Part shown: piece after piece, positions 23,925-34,935 of the stretch
How positions within the stretch are numbered: position 1 is the first letter of the stretch
Layout of the letters: each line of letters starts with the position of its first letter
Origin: Formicarius rufipectus
Lineage: Eukaryota > Chordata > Aves > Passeriformes > Formicariidae
Assembly (NCBI GenBank): GCA_013399695.1
Contig: VXAU01004369.1
Span: 62,001-126,000, forward strand
Direction of reading: 5' to 3'
Length of the DNA: 64,000 nucleotides
Made by a program: the position numbers and the translations under genes
Notes under the pieces: model-generated
The model's database searches: none
Seen by the model: only the letters and a program-made list of their open reading frames with translations
Told to the model about the DNA's origin: nothing

Positions 23925-24125
23925 CAGCCACCCTGGCAGCCCTGACCCCACAGGTTCCCCTGAAGAGGACACACACCCAGAGGCAGCTCTGATCCCATGG
24001 GGTGTCCCAAGAAGGACACACACCCACCCCAGCAGTCCCAGCCAGCCCTGATCCCATGGGGTGTCCCAAGAAGGACACACACCCAGTGTGCCCCAGCCAG
24101 CCCTGATCCCGTGGGGTGTCCCAGA
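23925..24125. repeat. ~59-bp minisatellite, right part
   Basis: The array resumes after the SINE with GACCCC at 23944 and GATCCC at 23991, 24050 and 24105 (47, 59 and 55 base spacing). It uses the same TGTCCCAAGAAGGACACACA core as the left part. The final unit decays near GGAGCAGAGTGTGGC. Confidence 0.88.
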
Positions 24126-26450
24126 GGAGCAGAGTGTGGCTCCAAAGGCTGTTCCCACAAACACAGTGAGGGAACCAACCATGGACTCACCGCCGAACAA
24201 CCCCCAAACCCTCGGGGCAGCCAAGAGCACCCCCAGCCCTGCTTTCATTTGGAAGAGGAAGGGAAACTCCCAGGAGCCCCCAGCATGGAGCAGGACAAGC
24301 CCTGCTGGCACAGGGGCAGCTCCTGCTTTGCCAAGCACGCAGGAACCCCACTGGAACTGTCTCCTTGTTTGTCTCTCCTCACCCTGGGACTCCTTCCCTC
24401 AGCCACCCACCAAAGAAAGGGGCTGTTGCTCAAGTGGGAGGTTTCGAGGAGCAGCTCAAGGGGGATTTAAAGGCAAAGTGGAAGAGTTGGCTTAGATTGG
24501 AAAGGTATTGTGGGAATCTGGGGGTAAAAACAGGGAGAAAGACTTTATGCCCCCCTCTCAAAACAGTCAGACTATGTTTAATTTGTGGAATCAAACAAGG
24601 CGGAACAGGGATTTAGAAGGGAATAAAAAGCCTGACTTAGGTAATACTTTGTGGCCTTAGGCCCAGCATGTATCTAGGCAAGAGTCACTGCCATGAAAAA
24701 GTCACTTAATGAAAAATTGTCCTAAAAGCCATAATCAGATTTCACCTTTGTGCTGTTTGTGTTTGACACACCAAAACCTTGTGGGAAATGAGAAGAGTCT
24801 GATTAAGGTTCTTGCACACAAGGCAGGACACAAACCTCAGGTGTTAACGAGGTGGGACACTCTAATGACAGTCAGGAAAACACCTCTTGGTTTTGTTCCA
24901 ACCAGGAAAAACACCCTCCTGAGCTCCACACTGAGCCTGGAGGATCAGTCTGAGGCTCTCAAGGGGCTCTTTGCACTCGCAGGTTCATCTCCAAGTCAAC
25001 GCTCCTGCCCAGGGACCAACACCCCAGTGACAGGACAGACCCTGCCAGTGCTGCCACCACTCCAGAGGGATCCAAGCTACAGAATCCAACCTGTTTCTCC
25101 TAAAGTGGGATGAATTTTTAAGCCAGGACCGCTCAGACACGATCTGCTCTGCCCCTGGTGACTGTTCCCAGCACCCCCAAGTTGGATCAGCTCCTCCTCC
25201 AGCAGCACTGGGGCAATCTTCCAGCAGCAGAAACAAATACAATTAAATTGACAGTATTGTGGCTCTGAACTCATCACTAAGAAGCTCCTCCCTCACCAAA
25301 CAGGTTGAGAAGTTGCTCTAAACCCTCCCAGATTTGTTACATATTCAGTGTTTGAGCACCAGACACGATAAAAGCTCTGCCTGAGAGGATTAGACTGGGA
25401 AGAGCCCAGCCCTGACCTCCACAACACCTCAGCACGTCAGTCCTGTCCGTCTGTCCGTCCTGGCAGGTGACACAGGAATGGCTCCAGGCCAGGAGAACCC
25501 GGAGCAGGATCCCCTCTGGTTCCCAGGATGTGCTCACTCACCCTCCATCTGTTTTTGCCCCCTTTTAAGGAGTGCAGGAATTTGTGGGCTCTGAGGCTGC
25601 CCTGAGCCCTCCAGACCCACCAGCTCAGCCCCAAGTGGTGCCATTGCAGAAATCAGGAGGTTTTAATGCCCAAAGGAGATTTAAAGCCCTGACTCAGCAC
25701 AACAACAATAACATTTGCCACGACTTCAGCAGAGCCAAGGCACCACTCCCAGCCCTCATCCTGAGCATTCGGGCCTGAGTTCTGGAAAACAACAGAAAGC
25801 CAAAATCTGGGAGGGTTAGGAACACACCGTAAGATGGAATGAAACCCCAAACTTGCTGCTGTGGCAGCGTTCCCTCACTGCCAGAACAGCCCTGGGACAG
25901 GCAGGACAGCCCCAGGCCGGGCTGGAGCTGCCCCCTCCCAGAGACTGCCCCTCTCCAGGCAGCCCTGACAATTCAGGAAGCAATCACAGCTTCAAAAGGG
26001 GTCGTTCTCGAGTTTGGAAAAATGGTTTCTCCTCGGCAAGGTTGGGATTTATTTTCTTATTTTAGAACTTATATAAGGCAGGAGGAAATAATCTCCTTTG
26101 AGCAGAGCACCCGCTCTTTTTGCACCCAGGAAGAAGGGAGGGAAGGAGCAGTTCAGAGTCATTCCTAGTTCCCTGAAAGAAGCTGGGCTCGTGGAAAGGT
26201 TCCTGGTTCTCTCCCAGCCTCCTGGAGCTCGTTTCTGCTCCCCAGTGGCAATCACCACCTTCCCTCTCCATACCCCTGCCAAAGGAGCCCATCCTGGGCT
26301 AAGAGCTGCTGTCACTGTGGGAGAAGCGACCCACGGTGATGGCAAAGCTCGTCAGACTCGTGCTAACGAGGCTCTTTTCCTAGAAGAGGGTGAAGTTACA
26401 GCAGAGGGACTCCCCCACGGCTGCACGGCCCTAAATGCAGCAAAACTTCT
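24126..26450. other. Stretch with no supported gene
   Basis: 24440-24960 is AT-richer and contains GGGAATAAAAAGCCTGAC, which could be an old LTR promoter, but no matching second LTR or retroviral coding segment is visible. The 189-codon frame at 26098-26667 runs into the next tandem array and is not convincing. Confidence 0.4.
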
Positions 26451-26585
26451 GGGATTGCTGCTCTCCCACTGCCCCAGCACAGCCACTGGAATTGCTGCCC
26501 CAGCACAATCCCCGGGATTGCTGCCCTCCCATTCCCCAGCTCATTCCCTGGGATTGCTGCCCTCCCCCTGCCCCAGCAGAGTCAG
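26451..26585. repeat. 36-bp tandem repeat
   Basis: Units begin GGGATTGCTGCCCTCCCA at 26451, 26487, 26514 and 26550. Spacing is 36, 27 and 36 bases; the second unit has lost nine bases. The copies are diverged. Confidence 0.85.
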
Positions 26586-28277
26586 GATGTGCAGGAGGGG
26601 AAGCCCACCCAGCTCTGCTGCAGTGCTGGACTGCCCCGAGCCAGGAACACCAGGATGTGCTGAATAACCCAGGCAGTTCTTCCATGTTACTACTCTGGCA
26701 CGGGGAGATCCAATTCAGGAGTATCCTGTGCCTTCCCTCTTCCTCCTCCTCCATATCCTTGTCACACCATGACTTGTGCAGCCATGCTCCAAAATGATCC
26801 AGGAGGCTGGGAAGGGAGAGGGAGGGCTGGAAAAACAAAGATAACCCAAACCTCACACGGTTTTCAGAGCTCCTTGCACAGGGAGGAAAGAACAAGAGAG
26901 CAACAAACAGGAGCAAGGGGAACCTCTTAAATCCGAGAAGAAGCTCTGACATCCAAAGAGAACCTCTTAAATCCAAAGGCAATCTCTCAAACCACCCCTC
27001 AAAACACCTCACGGCTCTTCAGGGCTCATTAACTCATGAAATACATATTGAAAATCTCACCTAAACGAGATCCTTCTGGCACATCAACAAATGCAGGCGC
27101 AGATGCAGTGGGAGTTGCACCCAGTCCCCGTGTGGCTGCAGCAGAGATTGTGAGCTGGGGAATTTCGGGAGCTGTTACAGACCCAGTGGGAGAAGGAACA
27201 CCGGCTGGAAACCAAACAGAATTCTTCTGGAAACCAAAAATCTCCCTAAAAAGGGGAGGATATCCTTTAATTAGACAGCCACAGCCACGCTCTGAGGAGA
27301 GGGGAACGGGAGACTGCTCTGTAAAGCGATTAAGGGGAAGAAATCCAGCCTGGAGCTGCTGGAGCAATGAGAGGCGGTGCCAAACGCTGAGTGAAATGAC
27401 AGTCAGGAGGAATTCCTTGCAGAAATCTCCTCCCTGTGTCACATTTCTCTGCTTGTTCCAATCATGCTACAAAGCTGCAATCCCGTGAGATTTCTGTGAG
27501 CTGTTCCAGTGATGAACAGTTGGAAACACGCACTAAAATCGGCTCTTCCAGCAGGAATTTGTCCAGGTTTCCCTGCTCTGCTCCTGCCTCCGAGATCGAA
27601 GAGGGCAAGATATAACACCACTATGTCTTCTCCCAAGATGGATTCATTTTCCCTCGGGTGGTGCTTCTCCCCAAAGCTCATCTCAGCCACCACCACCCGT
27701 TTTCCCCGAGCAGGCACCTCCGGCCTCTCCTCCCCTCCCAGCTCCGGGGAAGCACATTCTCACAGGAACATGCACAGTACCCACAGGCACCTTCCACACA
27801 GCCATTCCAGAACTCCTGATTTTCATCCCTGCCCAGAAACAGAGGCTCCCACCAGCCTTCTCCCGGTTATATAATCCCCACGCGTGTCCCTGCTTGTCCC
27901 AATAAAACACCCAAGATAAAACCATCAAGCGAGATTACAGGAGGGCAAGAAACCACATCAAACTGCAGCATTCCTTCAGCTTTTGGGAGCAGGGGATCTA
28001 CAACCCCCCGAGCAGGCAGGGATGTGAGGGCAGGGAGCTCTCCAAGAGCATGTTTCTCCTCTGCAGCCTCTCCTCTATTCACCACGCAATAAAAATAGAG
28101 GAGGTGAAATCCCACCAGCAGAATCACTTCCCTGAGCCAACCAGGAAACCACACGGGCTCGGCAAAGGTTCAAAGGGAGAGGCTGTGCCGGGCACAGCAC
28201 ACGGCACTCCCCGGAACCGGCAGCTCCACCGGCCGTGCCTGCCGGGAAAGCCTTTTGTTCAGCGTGCCTGGTCCTAC
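26586..28277. other. Stretch with no supported gene
   Basis: No CR1 signature. Short direct repeats of AACCTCTTAAATCC occur at about 26921 and 26961. Frames of 121 to 193 codons overlap on both strands with no recognisable domain. Confidence 0.4.
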
Positions 28278-28866
28278 CTGGAGAGGAGATCCAGCACTGG
28301 GAGCCCGGAGAGATCCGGCAGTTTTGATCCTGGAGAACTCTGGCACTGAAATCCCAGAGAGCTCAGCCAGGGAGATCTTGGAGAGATCCGACAGTGAGAT
28401 CCTGGAAGGTTCTGCCACTGCAATCCTGCAGAGCTCTGGCAGCGAGATCCTGGAGAGATCCTGCCGTGAGATCCTGGAATGCTCTGCCAGTGAGATCCCA
28501 GTGAGATCCTGGAGAGTTCCAGCAGTGAGATTCCGCAGATGTATCCCAGTGAGATCCTGGAATGCTGTCAGTGAGATCCCAGAGCCTCCCCTGGTGGGAT
28601 GCTGGAATGCTCTGTCACTGAGATCCTGGAATGCTCTGTCACTGAGATCCTGGCTCCCTCTGTGAGCTGCTCTCTGTCAGAAAGCTCCGGCAGGAAGAAC
28701 CCCGACAGCTCCAGCAGAGAGATCCCAAAGAGTTCTGGTAGGTAGATCCCAAAGAGCTCCGGCAGAGAGATCCCGAAGAGCTCCGGCAGGGAGAACCCCG
28801 ACAGCTCCAGCAGAGAGATCCCAAAGAGTTCTGGTAGGGAGATCCCAAAGAGCTCTGGCAGGGAGA
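28278..28866. repeat. 24-bp minisatellite, diverged
   Basis: About 24 units of a 24-base motif, for example GAGATCCTGGAATGCTCTGT on the left and AGATCCCAAAGAGCTCTGGC on the right. The left half favours GATCCTGGA, while the right half favours GATCCCAAAGAGCTC, so two subfamilies expanded in turn. Because 24 is divisible by three, octapeptide-like periodic frames appear on both strands (plus EILERS-type, minus LPELFGIS-type). Frame changes and in-frame stops argue against a gene. Confidence 0.92.
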
Positions 28867-29240
28867 TGCCGTGCCAGGGCTGTGCCAGGGCTGTGCCAAG
28901 CCGGCAGCTCCGGAGCCCCCCGTGCCCCCCGGCCGGGCAGGCAGAGCCAAGCGATGCCCCCCTGCCTGGGGTTGGTGCCCACAGCGTGCCCACCCACGCT
29001 GCTGAAACCCCTCTGCCTCCCCGAGCCCTGCGCCGTGCGCGCAGCGAGAAGGGACGGGAGGCAGCGCCGCGCTCCCCTGGGCGAGGTTCTGTGGGCTGAT
29101 AATCAAGGCAGGCTCACAGAGGAGAGATGGGGGGAACAGCAACTCCCCTGCAACGCGGCGGGAGCAGCTGGGAAAGCGCCGGAGCTGGGCAGGATTTTAT
29201 CCCGGCACAAACTCCCCAGCAGGAAATTCCGCAGCTTTTT
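28867..29240. promoter_or_regulatory. CpG-rich patch, possible CpG island
   Basis: GC and CpG content rise sharply beside the 24-bp array, with GCGCCGTGCGCGCAGCGAG near 29029 and GCGCCGCGCTCCCC near 29064. No TATA box or clear start site is visible and I could not link it to an exon. It may be a promoter-associated island or only a GC-rich repeat flank. Confidence 0.35.
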
Positions 29241-31533
29241 CCCCTCGGCTCCGCACTCCCTGCCCCAGACACGGCACCACAAAGCCCTGCACTCGGCAAC
29301 CCCTCCATCGGTCAATTGTCCCTTCAAAATCAATCCCTCTTCTGACAGATCGTGTTTCAGAAGGCTGGGAAGGAAAGCTGGTAAAGCAAAACACACCCTT
29401 TAAAAAAAATCACAGCAACAACAAACCCCCAAATCAGACACCAAGTGAAAGTCACCTGGGAAAAAAATGAATACATGAAATAAAACCAGAGTCATTCACC
29501 CTCCTCTCCATGCAGAAATGAGACAACCAAACCCATCCATGGAAAAATAAAAGTCGGGTTACAAAGGAAGTGACTCCAGACTTAGGGAAAGGCAGGACTG
29601 ATGTTGCCTGGGTGACCAGAATTCCCGTGTCCCCACGGAGCCCAGCCCTTCGTTAAAGGCACATGCTGGACTCCCTCATGTCCTTGTCACCTCAACTCTT
29701 ACAGGGCTCGAGCAGCCCCAACCATAGCTGAGCATGCTCGTAACAAATGAGGCATAATTAATATCACAAAAATCAGGATCAACAAAATTCAAGTATTTTG
29801 GAAAACACCTAAAGACTTAAAACCCACTTAAAAAAATGCCAACCCTTCCCCTGCTTCCACCCAACAACTTGTCCCTTGTCCTTGTAGGTGACACATTTCA
29901 TTTTAGGGTGGGTTTGGGGTTGGCTTTGTCTGCTCAGGGTTTTTTTGGCTAGTGGATTCCCAACAAGGGGGTCAGGCCTTTAGGCTGAGCCCCAAAGGAA
30001 CCACGTGGCCTCTGTATGAAAACACTGCTTTTATTTTCATTTCTCAGCCAGACCCAACAGCTCTTGAGCAACACAAGATGTCAAAGGAAAGCTCAACTCC
30101 AAGCCCTGGCTGGGCCACAGGTCAGGCCCCAGTGGAGCACTGCACTTTCAGTTTTTGGTATTTATTGTTATTATGCCAAGGAAAAAGTAAATCGAATTTT
30201 TTGCTGGCAGGAGCACTCAGGGACATGGACACAGTTAAGGGCTGCAGGTGAGGGATCCTTTATAAGTCCCTGTCAGCCTTACAACAGTACTTAATTCTGA
30301 TTTAGAGAGGTATTTCTGGCAAGCCAAATGTTTTTGAAATACAAGAAAACAATAAAAGGTGTTTGTAAATAGGCAAAAATCAGGCTTACGGTTTAAAAGT
30401 GCCAAGGTCTAACAGAGCATCATTTGTGCAAAGAGAAACCTCCAGGTTCTGCCACCTTCCCTAGAGACTCATCCCCAGAAGGACCGATGGCAAAAGCCAT
30501 TATTAAGCTACTTTCAACATTTTATGGCCCAGTCTAAAGCTCTTAGTGCCACGTGTAGTCAGTGCTTACAGCCCAGCTGCCATTTACCAAACATATAAAT
30601 TTTAAGTGGATCAATGAAGTGTTTGTGCAACAACCTCTTTAATCCTTTGTGCATTTTGTGTATTAAACAGTAACACTGAATTCTCCTCAAGTTCCTGTTT
30701 ATGGGCTGTTTTATACTTGGAACAACATCCTAAACAAGGTATTTGTACCAGAAACGCACCAACATCAATACTGTTGATGTTTCGGGGCTCCTTTATCCCT
30801 GAGTGCAGGACTTGTCCCTTGGTCCCCAGCTGAACCGTGTGATGATAACTGGAAGTGATAAGGCTTGTCCACCCCTCTGCCATCCCAGTGCTCCTCATTA
30901 AATTATCCTCTCCCAAGCTCTCCCCAGATCCCAACGTTACAGAGAGGCTTTCCCAGCTTATCCCAGCTTAGGCCTCTAAAAGAACATTCATAATAAACAC
31001 CCCATAATAAAACTTGTCTCAAAATTCATCTTGAGCTTCTTACCTAATTATGTATCACTAATTTCAGCACCAGCTTCCCAATAAGCCCAAACACTTCCCT
31101 TCCCTGCTGTCTGCCACACAATACCCCCCAGGCTGTGCCTGCACGGAGCTGAACGGGAACAGGGAGAGCTTCCCAAAGAAAAGGGCACACGAATCCCCAT
31201 GACCCTCAATGCCTGTCAGGAGACAAGCTCTGCAAGGCTCACAACTGCAGCCTGAAAGGGAAACGTGACCTTCAAAGGCCTGCTGAGCAGAGCTGTCCCT
31301 CTCCTTCCTGCAGCTCTGCAGGCTCCTGCTCCTCTCCCCTCGGGAGTCCCGACACGTTTGGGATCTCTGCGATGCCACGTCCGGCTGCGCGGACAGAGCT
31401 CAGGGGGCACAGCCCCCCTGGCAACAGCCCCAGCCCTGCCCCTGCCCCACTGCAGCAGCCACAGCCAAGGGGTATGCCCTGGGTATACCCCAGCACAGCT
31501 CCAGATCCTCCTGAAATATCCCTGCCACAAAAT
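29241..31533. other. Stretch with no supported gene
   Basis: Low-GC unique-looking DNA between 29400 and 31050, GC-rich just before the next CR1. No repeat, domain or convincing exon is seen. The longest frames (about 100-180 codons) sit in the GC-rich end and the CR1. Confidence 0.45.
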
Positions 31534-31812
31534 ATCACAGGATCCCAGGATGGTTTGGATGGAAGTGATCTCAAAGCCCATCCAGTGCCACCCCCAGCCA
31601 TGGGCAGGGACACCTCCCACCAGCCCAGGCTGTTCCAACCCCTGTCCAGCCTGGCCTTGGACACTCCCAGGGATGGGGCAGCCACAGCTTCTCTGGGCAC
31701 CTGTGCCAGGGCCTGCCCACTCTCACAGGGAAGGAGTTATTCCCAATATCTCATCTAACCCCGCCCTGTGGCATTTTAAACCATTTCCCTTTGTCCTGCC
31801 ACTATCTCCCCT
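31534..31812 (-). mobile_element. CR1 3' fragment, well preserved
   Basis: Reversed CR1 from ATCACAGGATCCCAGGATGG through CCATGGGCAGGGACACCTCC, CCAGCCTGGCCTTGGACACT, GGGAAGGAGTTATTCCCAAT and ATCTCATCTAACCC to CCCTTTGTCCTGCCACTATC. About 280 bases with an intact 3' end. Confidence 0.93.
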
Positions 31813-32099
31813 CTAAAAAGTCCCTTTCCCTCTTTTTAATAAGCCACTTCCCCCATCCCTTTCAGTCTCAGGTCCACATGTGACACATCTCCCAGCCAAG
31901 CCAAGTGGGAATGCCAAAGGGGGCTAGAGGGGAATACAATAGGAAGAAACCCCTCCTTTTGTTGCAAATTAACTCCACTCTCAGCCCCCCACACCCCCTG
32001 TAAGGCCTTCCAACACAACCCAGCAACACAGGGAGCCCCAGCTGCAAGGGTTCCACCTGCAGACAAGCACCTAATTAGGCAGAGCTCATTACTTTCGGG

Positions 32100-32366
32100 C
32101 TCGGTTTTGCATCTCTAAATTAAGCAGCGCTGTTGACGGCTCAGCCAAGGGCTCATCAATCCTGCCTGGCCCCTCGGGGCTCCTCCAGCCCCCCAGAGCT
32201 GACAGGCCAGGCAGGACCCCGAGCCCAGCAAGCAGCACAGGACACAATCAATCCTCCTGCTCAATACAAATGTGCCTCTAAGGGCAACCTCATTTGGTTC
32301 CTCCGTCTCTGTCTCCCCCAACTGCACACCCAGCGTGGAGGCAAAGTGGTTATTCTCAGCTGAGAC
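32100..32366 (-). other. Weak exon candidate behind a strong acceptor
   Basis: On the minus strand a good splice acceptor (CCAACCAACCTTTGCAG) ends at 32367. The open frame after it reads VSAENNHFASTLGVQLGETE, then TEEPNEVALRGTFVLSRRID. No strong donor follows, and the frame continues about 40 more codons to a stop. I do not recognise the peptide. Composition is protein-like, but pseudo-exons of this quality are common in non-coding DNA. Confidence 0.15.
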
Positions 32367-33228
32367 CTGCAAAGGTTGGTTGGGGTGGAAAGAACTGTGT
32401 CTAAACTCTGCTCATCCTGCTGGGGTTTTCCCTGAAGGGGGGTGTTGGTGGGTGGGGGACGGGTCTGGAAGCCACAAACAGAATATTTCTGGAACTGTGA
32501 ACTCTGTGGTGAATTTCTGTTTTTAACAGCAGCATCTCCCAGAAATGGGTTTTCAAAGCACAGCCTGAATAAGGTTAAATCCAGGTCTGAACCAAGCTGT
32601 GAAATATTAGCAATTAACAAAAAATCCAGCCACAGAGGCTCCTTGGATCGTGCCTGTGCCAGCTCAGGTAACATAAGGAGAACAACGTGCCAGGAGAGCA
32701 TCCCTTGCTCAGCTGCAGACAACTTCTCACCAGCTGATTGTCCTCTCTCCTCCATAAACACCACTCACTTCCTTATTTTCTCAATTCCCATTTTATTCTC
32801 ACAATAAATGGACTCCGCCAAGAGATGGGAGAGTCAATAGATCTCACCAGCTCCCTTCAGCTGGAAATCATGGTATTACCTCCCCAGAGGCACAGGGAAC
32901 GTGCTGATGTAGCCTTAAAATTTCCTGTCATTTTAGGAGGGTTATTTACGATTGCCCTTGTTAACTGAAGCTCCCTCAGGAACCTGGAGCAGCCCCTTTG
33001 TCTCCACCAGTCCCTGCTCCCCGAGTGAGCCCTCACAGTCCTCGAGCCACCAACCTCAGTCCAGGCACCTCCTGAGCAGCCCAAAGGACCCAGCTGGGGG
33101 AAAAGGCTCAACAAGGTGAGCCCTGGAGACCTGCCTCAACACAGGGGAGCTCTGCAGAGTCTGCTCTAGGTACAGGGGACCTCGGGCTCACTATCCTGAG
33201 CGAGCCTGAACTGCAGCACCAAGGAAGC

Positions 33229-33570
33229 ATTAAGGTCAGAAAAGTTCTCCAAGATCAGAGTCCAACCACTTCCCAGCACTGCTGGGCCCACCCAGAATGT
33301 ATTTTCCCACATCCACAAGTCTTCTGAACACCTCCAGTGGTGGTGACTCCACCACTGCCCTAGGCAGCCCCTTCCAGTGCCTGACCATCCTTTCCAGGAA
33401 GGAATTTTCCCACTATTCAACCTAAACCTCCCCTGGCACAGCTTCAGGTTGTTCCCTCTCATCCCATCCCTTGCTCCCTGGAGCAGAGCCCGACCCCCAT
33501 CCCGGCTCCTCCTCCTGTCAGGGAGTTGCAGAGAGGGAGAAGGACCCCCTGAGCCTCCTTTTCTCCAGGA
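33229..33570 (-). mobile_element. CR1 3' region
   Basis: About 340 bases of the subfamily seen at 22568: AAGTTCTCCAAGATCAGAGT, GGTGGTGACTCCACCACTGC, GACCATCCTTTCCAGGAAGG, CCTCCCCTGGCACAGCTTC, GGGAGTTGCAGAGAGGGAGA. It extends further 5' than the 22568 copy, to GAGCCTCCTTTTCTCCAGG. That shows the sequence the 22568 copy lacks beyond its junction. Confidence 0.92.
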
Positions 33571-34319
33571 ACATCAAACTGCTACATTAAGATGCTTTTT
33601 TCTTGCACTCCCAAAGGAGAATGAAGCAGATTCCCCCTCAAGAAATCCTTTCCCTGCAGGACACGGTAACAGTATAAACCTTCAGTGCCTGAATTCACAG
33701 CACAACAGCCCCACAAATCATGGAAGTCTAGGAAGATTTAGTCAAAGGATGGAGGTTTGACAGGGCTGCAGAGCAGAGCAGGTCCACACTAAGGAATGAG
33801 CTGGGCACTGCTGTGCTCTGCCACAACCATGGACACACCAGCAGTGATGCTCCAACTCGAGGCCACAAGAGGATTTTTGAGGATGCTGCTCCCCAGGCCC
33901 AGGTGCACCTTCCCAGGAGCACAACCCACTCCAAAATCGTCAGCTCACTTGGCTTGAAGCACGAGGGCTGAGAAGACCCCAGGAAGACAAAGGTAATAAC
34001 TCACAGCTTTCAGTTTGTCCTTCCCCATTCCAGAAAAGCCACCAAGCCCATCCCTGCCTCCTGCCCCCGGGGCTGCCCAGACCTGACCACACCAGCAGGG
34101 AACAACCTGCCAGCTACAAATACACACACAAATGTAAAACTCACCACAACTGGGTAAAATAACAGGTTTACAGTGATAATTCTTCCAAAAAAATTCAGAT
34201 ATTTACCCTGATTCTCACAGTTGGCAGCAGCTGCTGAAACACCTTCTGTGCTCTGAGATGACCCAAACACCTGCAGGGTCCCACAAGGTCAGCAGTGCAT
34301 GGATGAGCTGCTCCAGACC

Positions 34320-34440
34320 GTGACAAGGCCAGGTTGGACAGAGCTTAGAGCCACCTGCACTAGTGGAAGGTGTCCCTGCCCCAGGGAATGGGATGATCCT
34401 TAAGGTCCCTTCCAAGCCCAACCAGTCTGGGATTCCATAC
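34320..34440 (+). mobile_element. CR1 3' end fragment
   Basis: Sense-strand tail: GGCCAGGTTGGACAGAGCTT, AGTGGAAGGTGTCCCTGCCC, AAGGTCCCTTCCAAGCCCAA, and GTCTGGGATTCCATACAA. About 120 bases, 5'-truncated. Confidence 0.9.
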
Positions 34441-34794
34441 AACCCAAGAACCTGACTCCAACAGGAGAAACCGTCATGATTCCCATCAAGAACCTTTCCT
34501 AGATATTCTCACACTCTGAAGTAATTAGCATTTTAGTGGTAGTTCACAAGCCTAAACAGCTCAGCTGCTTCTTTTAATTAGAAGAATTTATGCAGCTATT
34601 ACACCCCTGCTATTCCCTGAAATGACACAAAGTTCTCATGTTCCCCTGTCACCAAAATACTTATTTTTTGTGACCCTGACAAAAATAAAACCAGCTCTAG
34701 TGCCAGTCAGCAGACTGGCCTGTCTCTGGAACAAGAGCTCACCTTGCAGCCCTTCCAACACTAAAACCCTCATGTCTGTTTAAACAAAATAAAA

Positions 34795-34935
34795 CTATTA
34801 TTAGTTTTATTCTATATAATAATAATAAACAATAATAAGCATTAAATCACTACTACAACGGTAAGATAATAAACAATATAACAACAATAATATTAGTGGA
34901 ACAATGTTACTTTTTATTACTGTTATATTATTGCT
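34795..34935. repeat. AT-rich TAA/ATT simple-sequence stretch
   Basis: Interrupted TAA and ATT trinucleotides (for example TATAATAATAATAAACAATA) over about 140 bases. It is the most AT-rich patch in the window. The 177-codon minus frame at 34807-35340 passes through it and gains a run of Ile, Leu and Tyr for that reason. Confidence 0.85.

Noticed and set aside
24440..24960. Possible endogenous retroviral LTR
   Set aside because: Only a TATA-like AATAAAAAG hint; no matching second LTR, primer-binding site or retroviral coding remnant was found.
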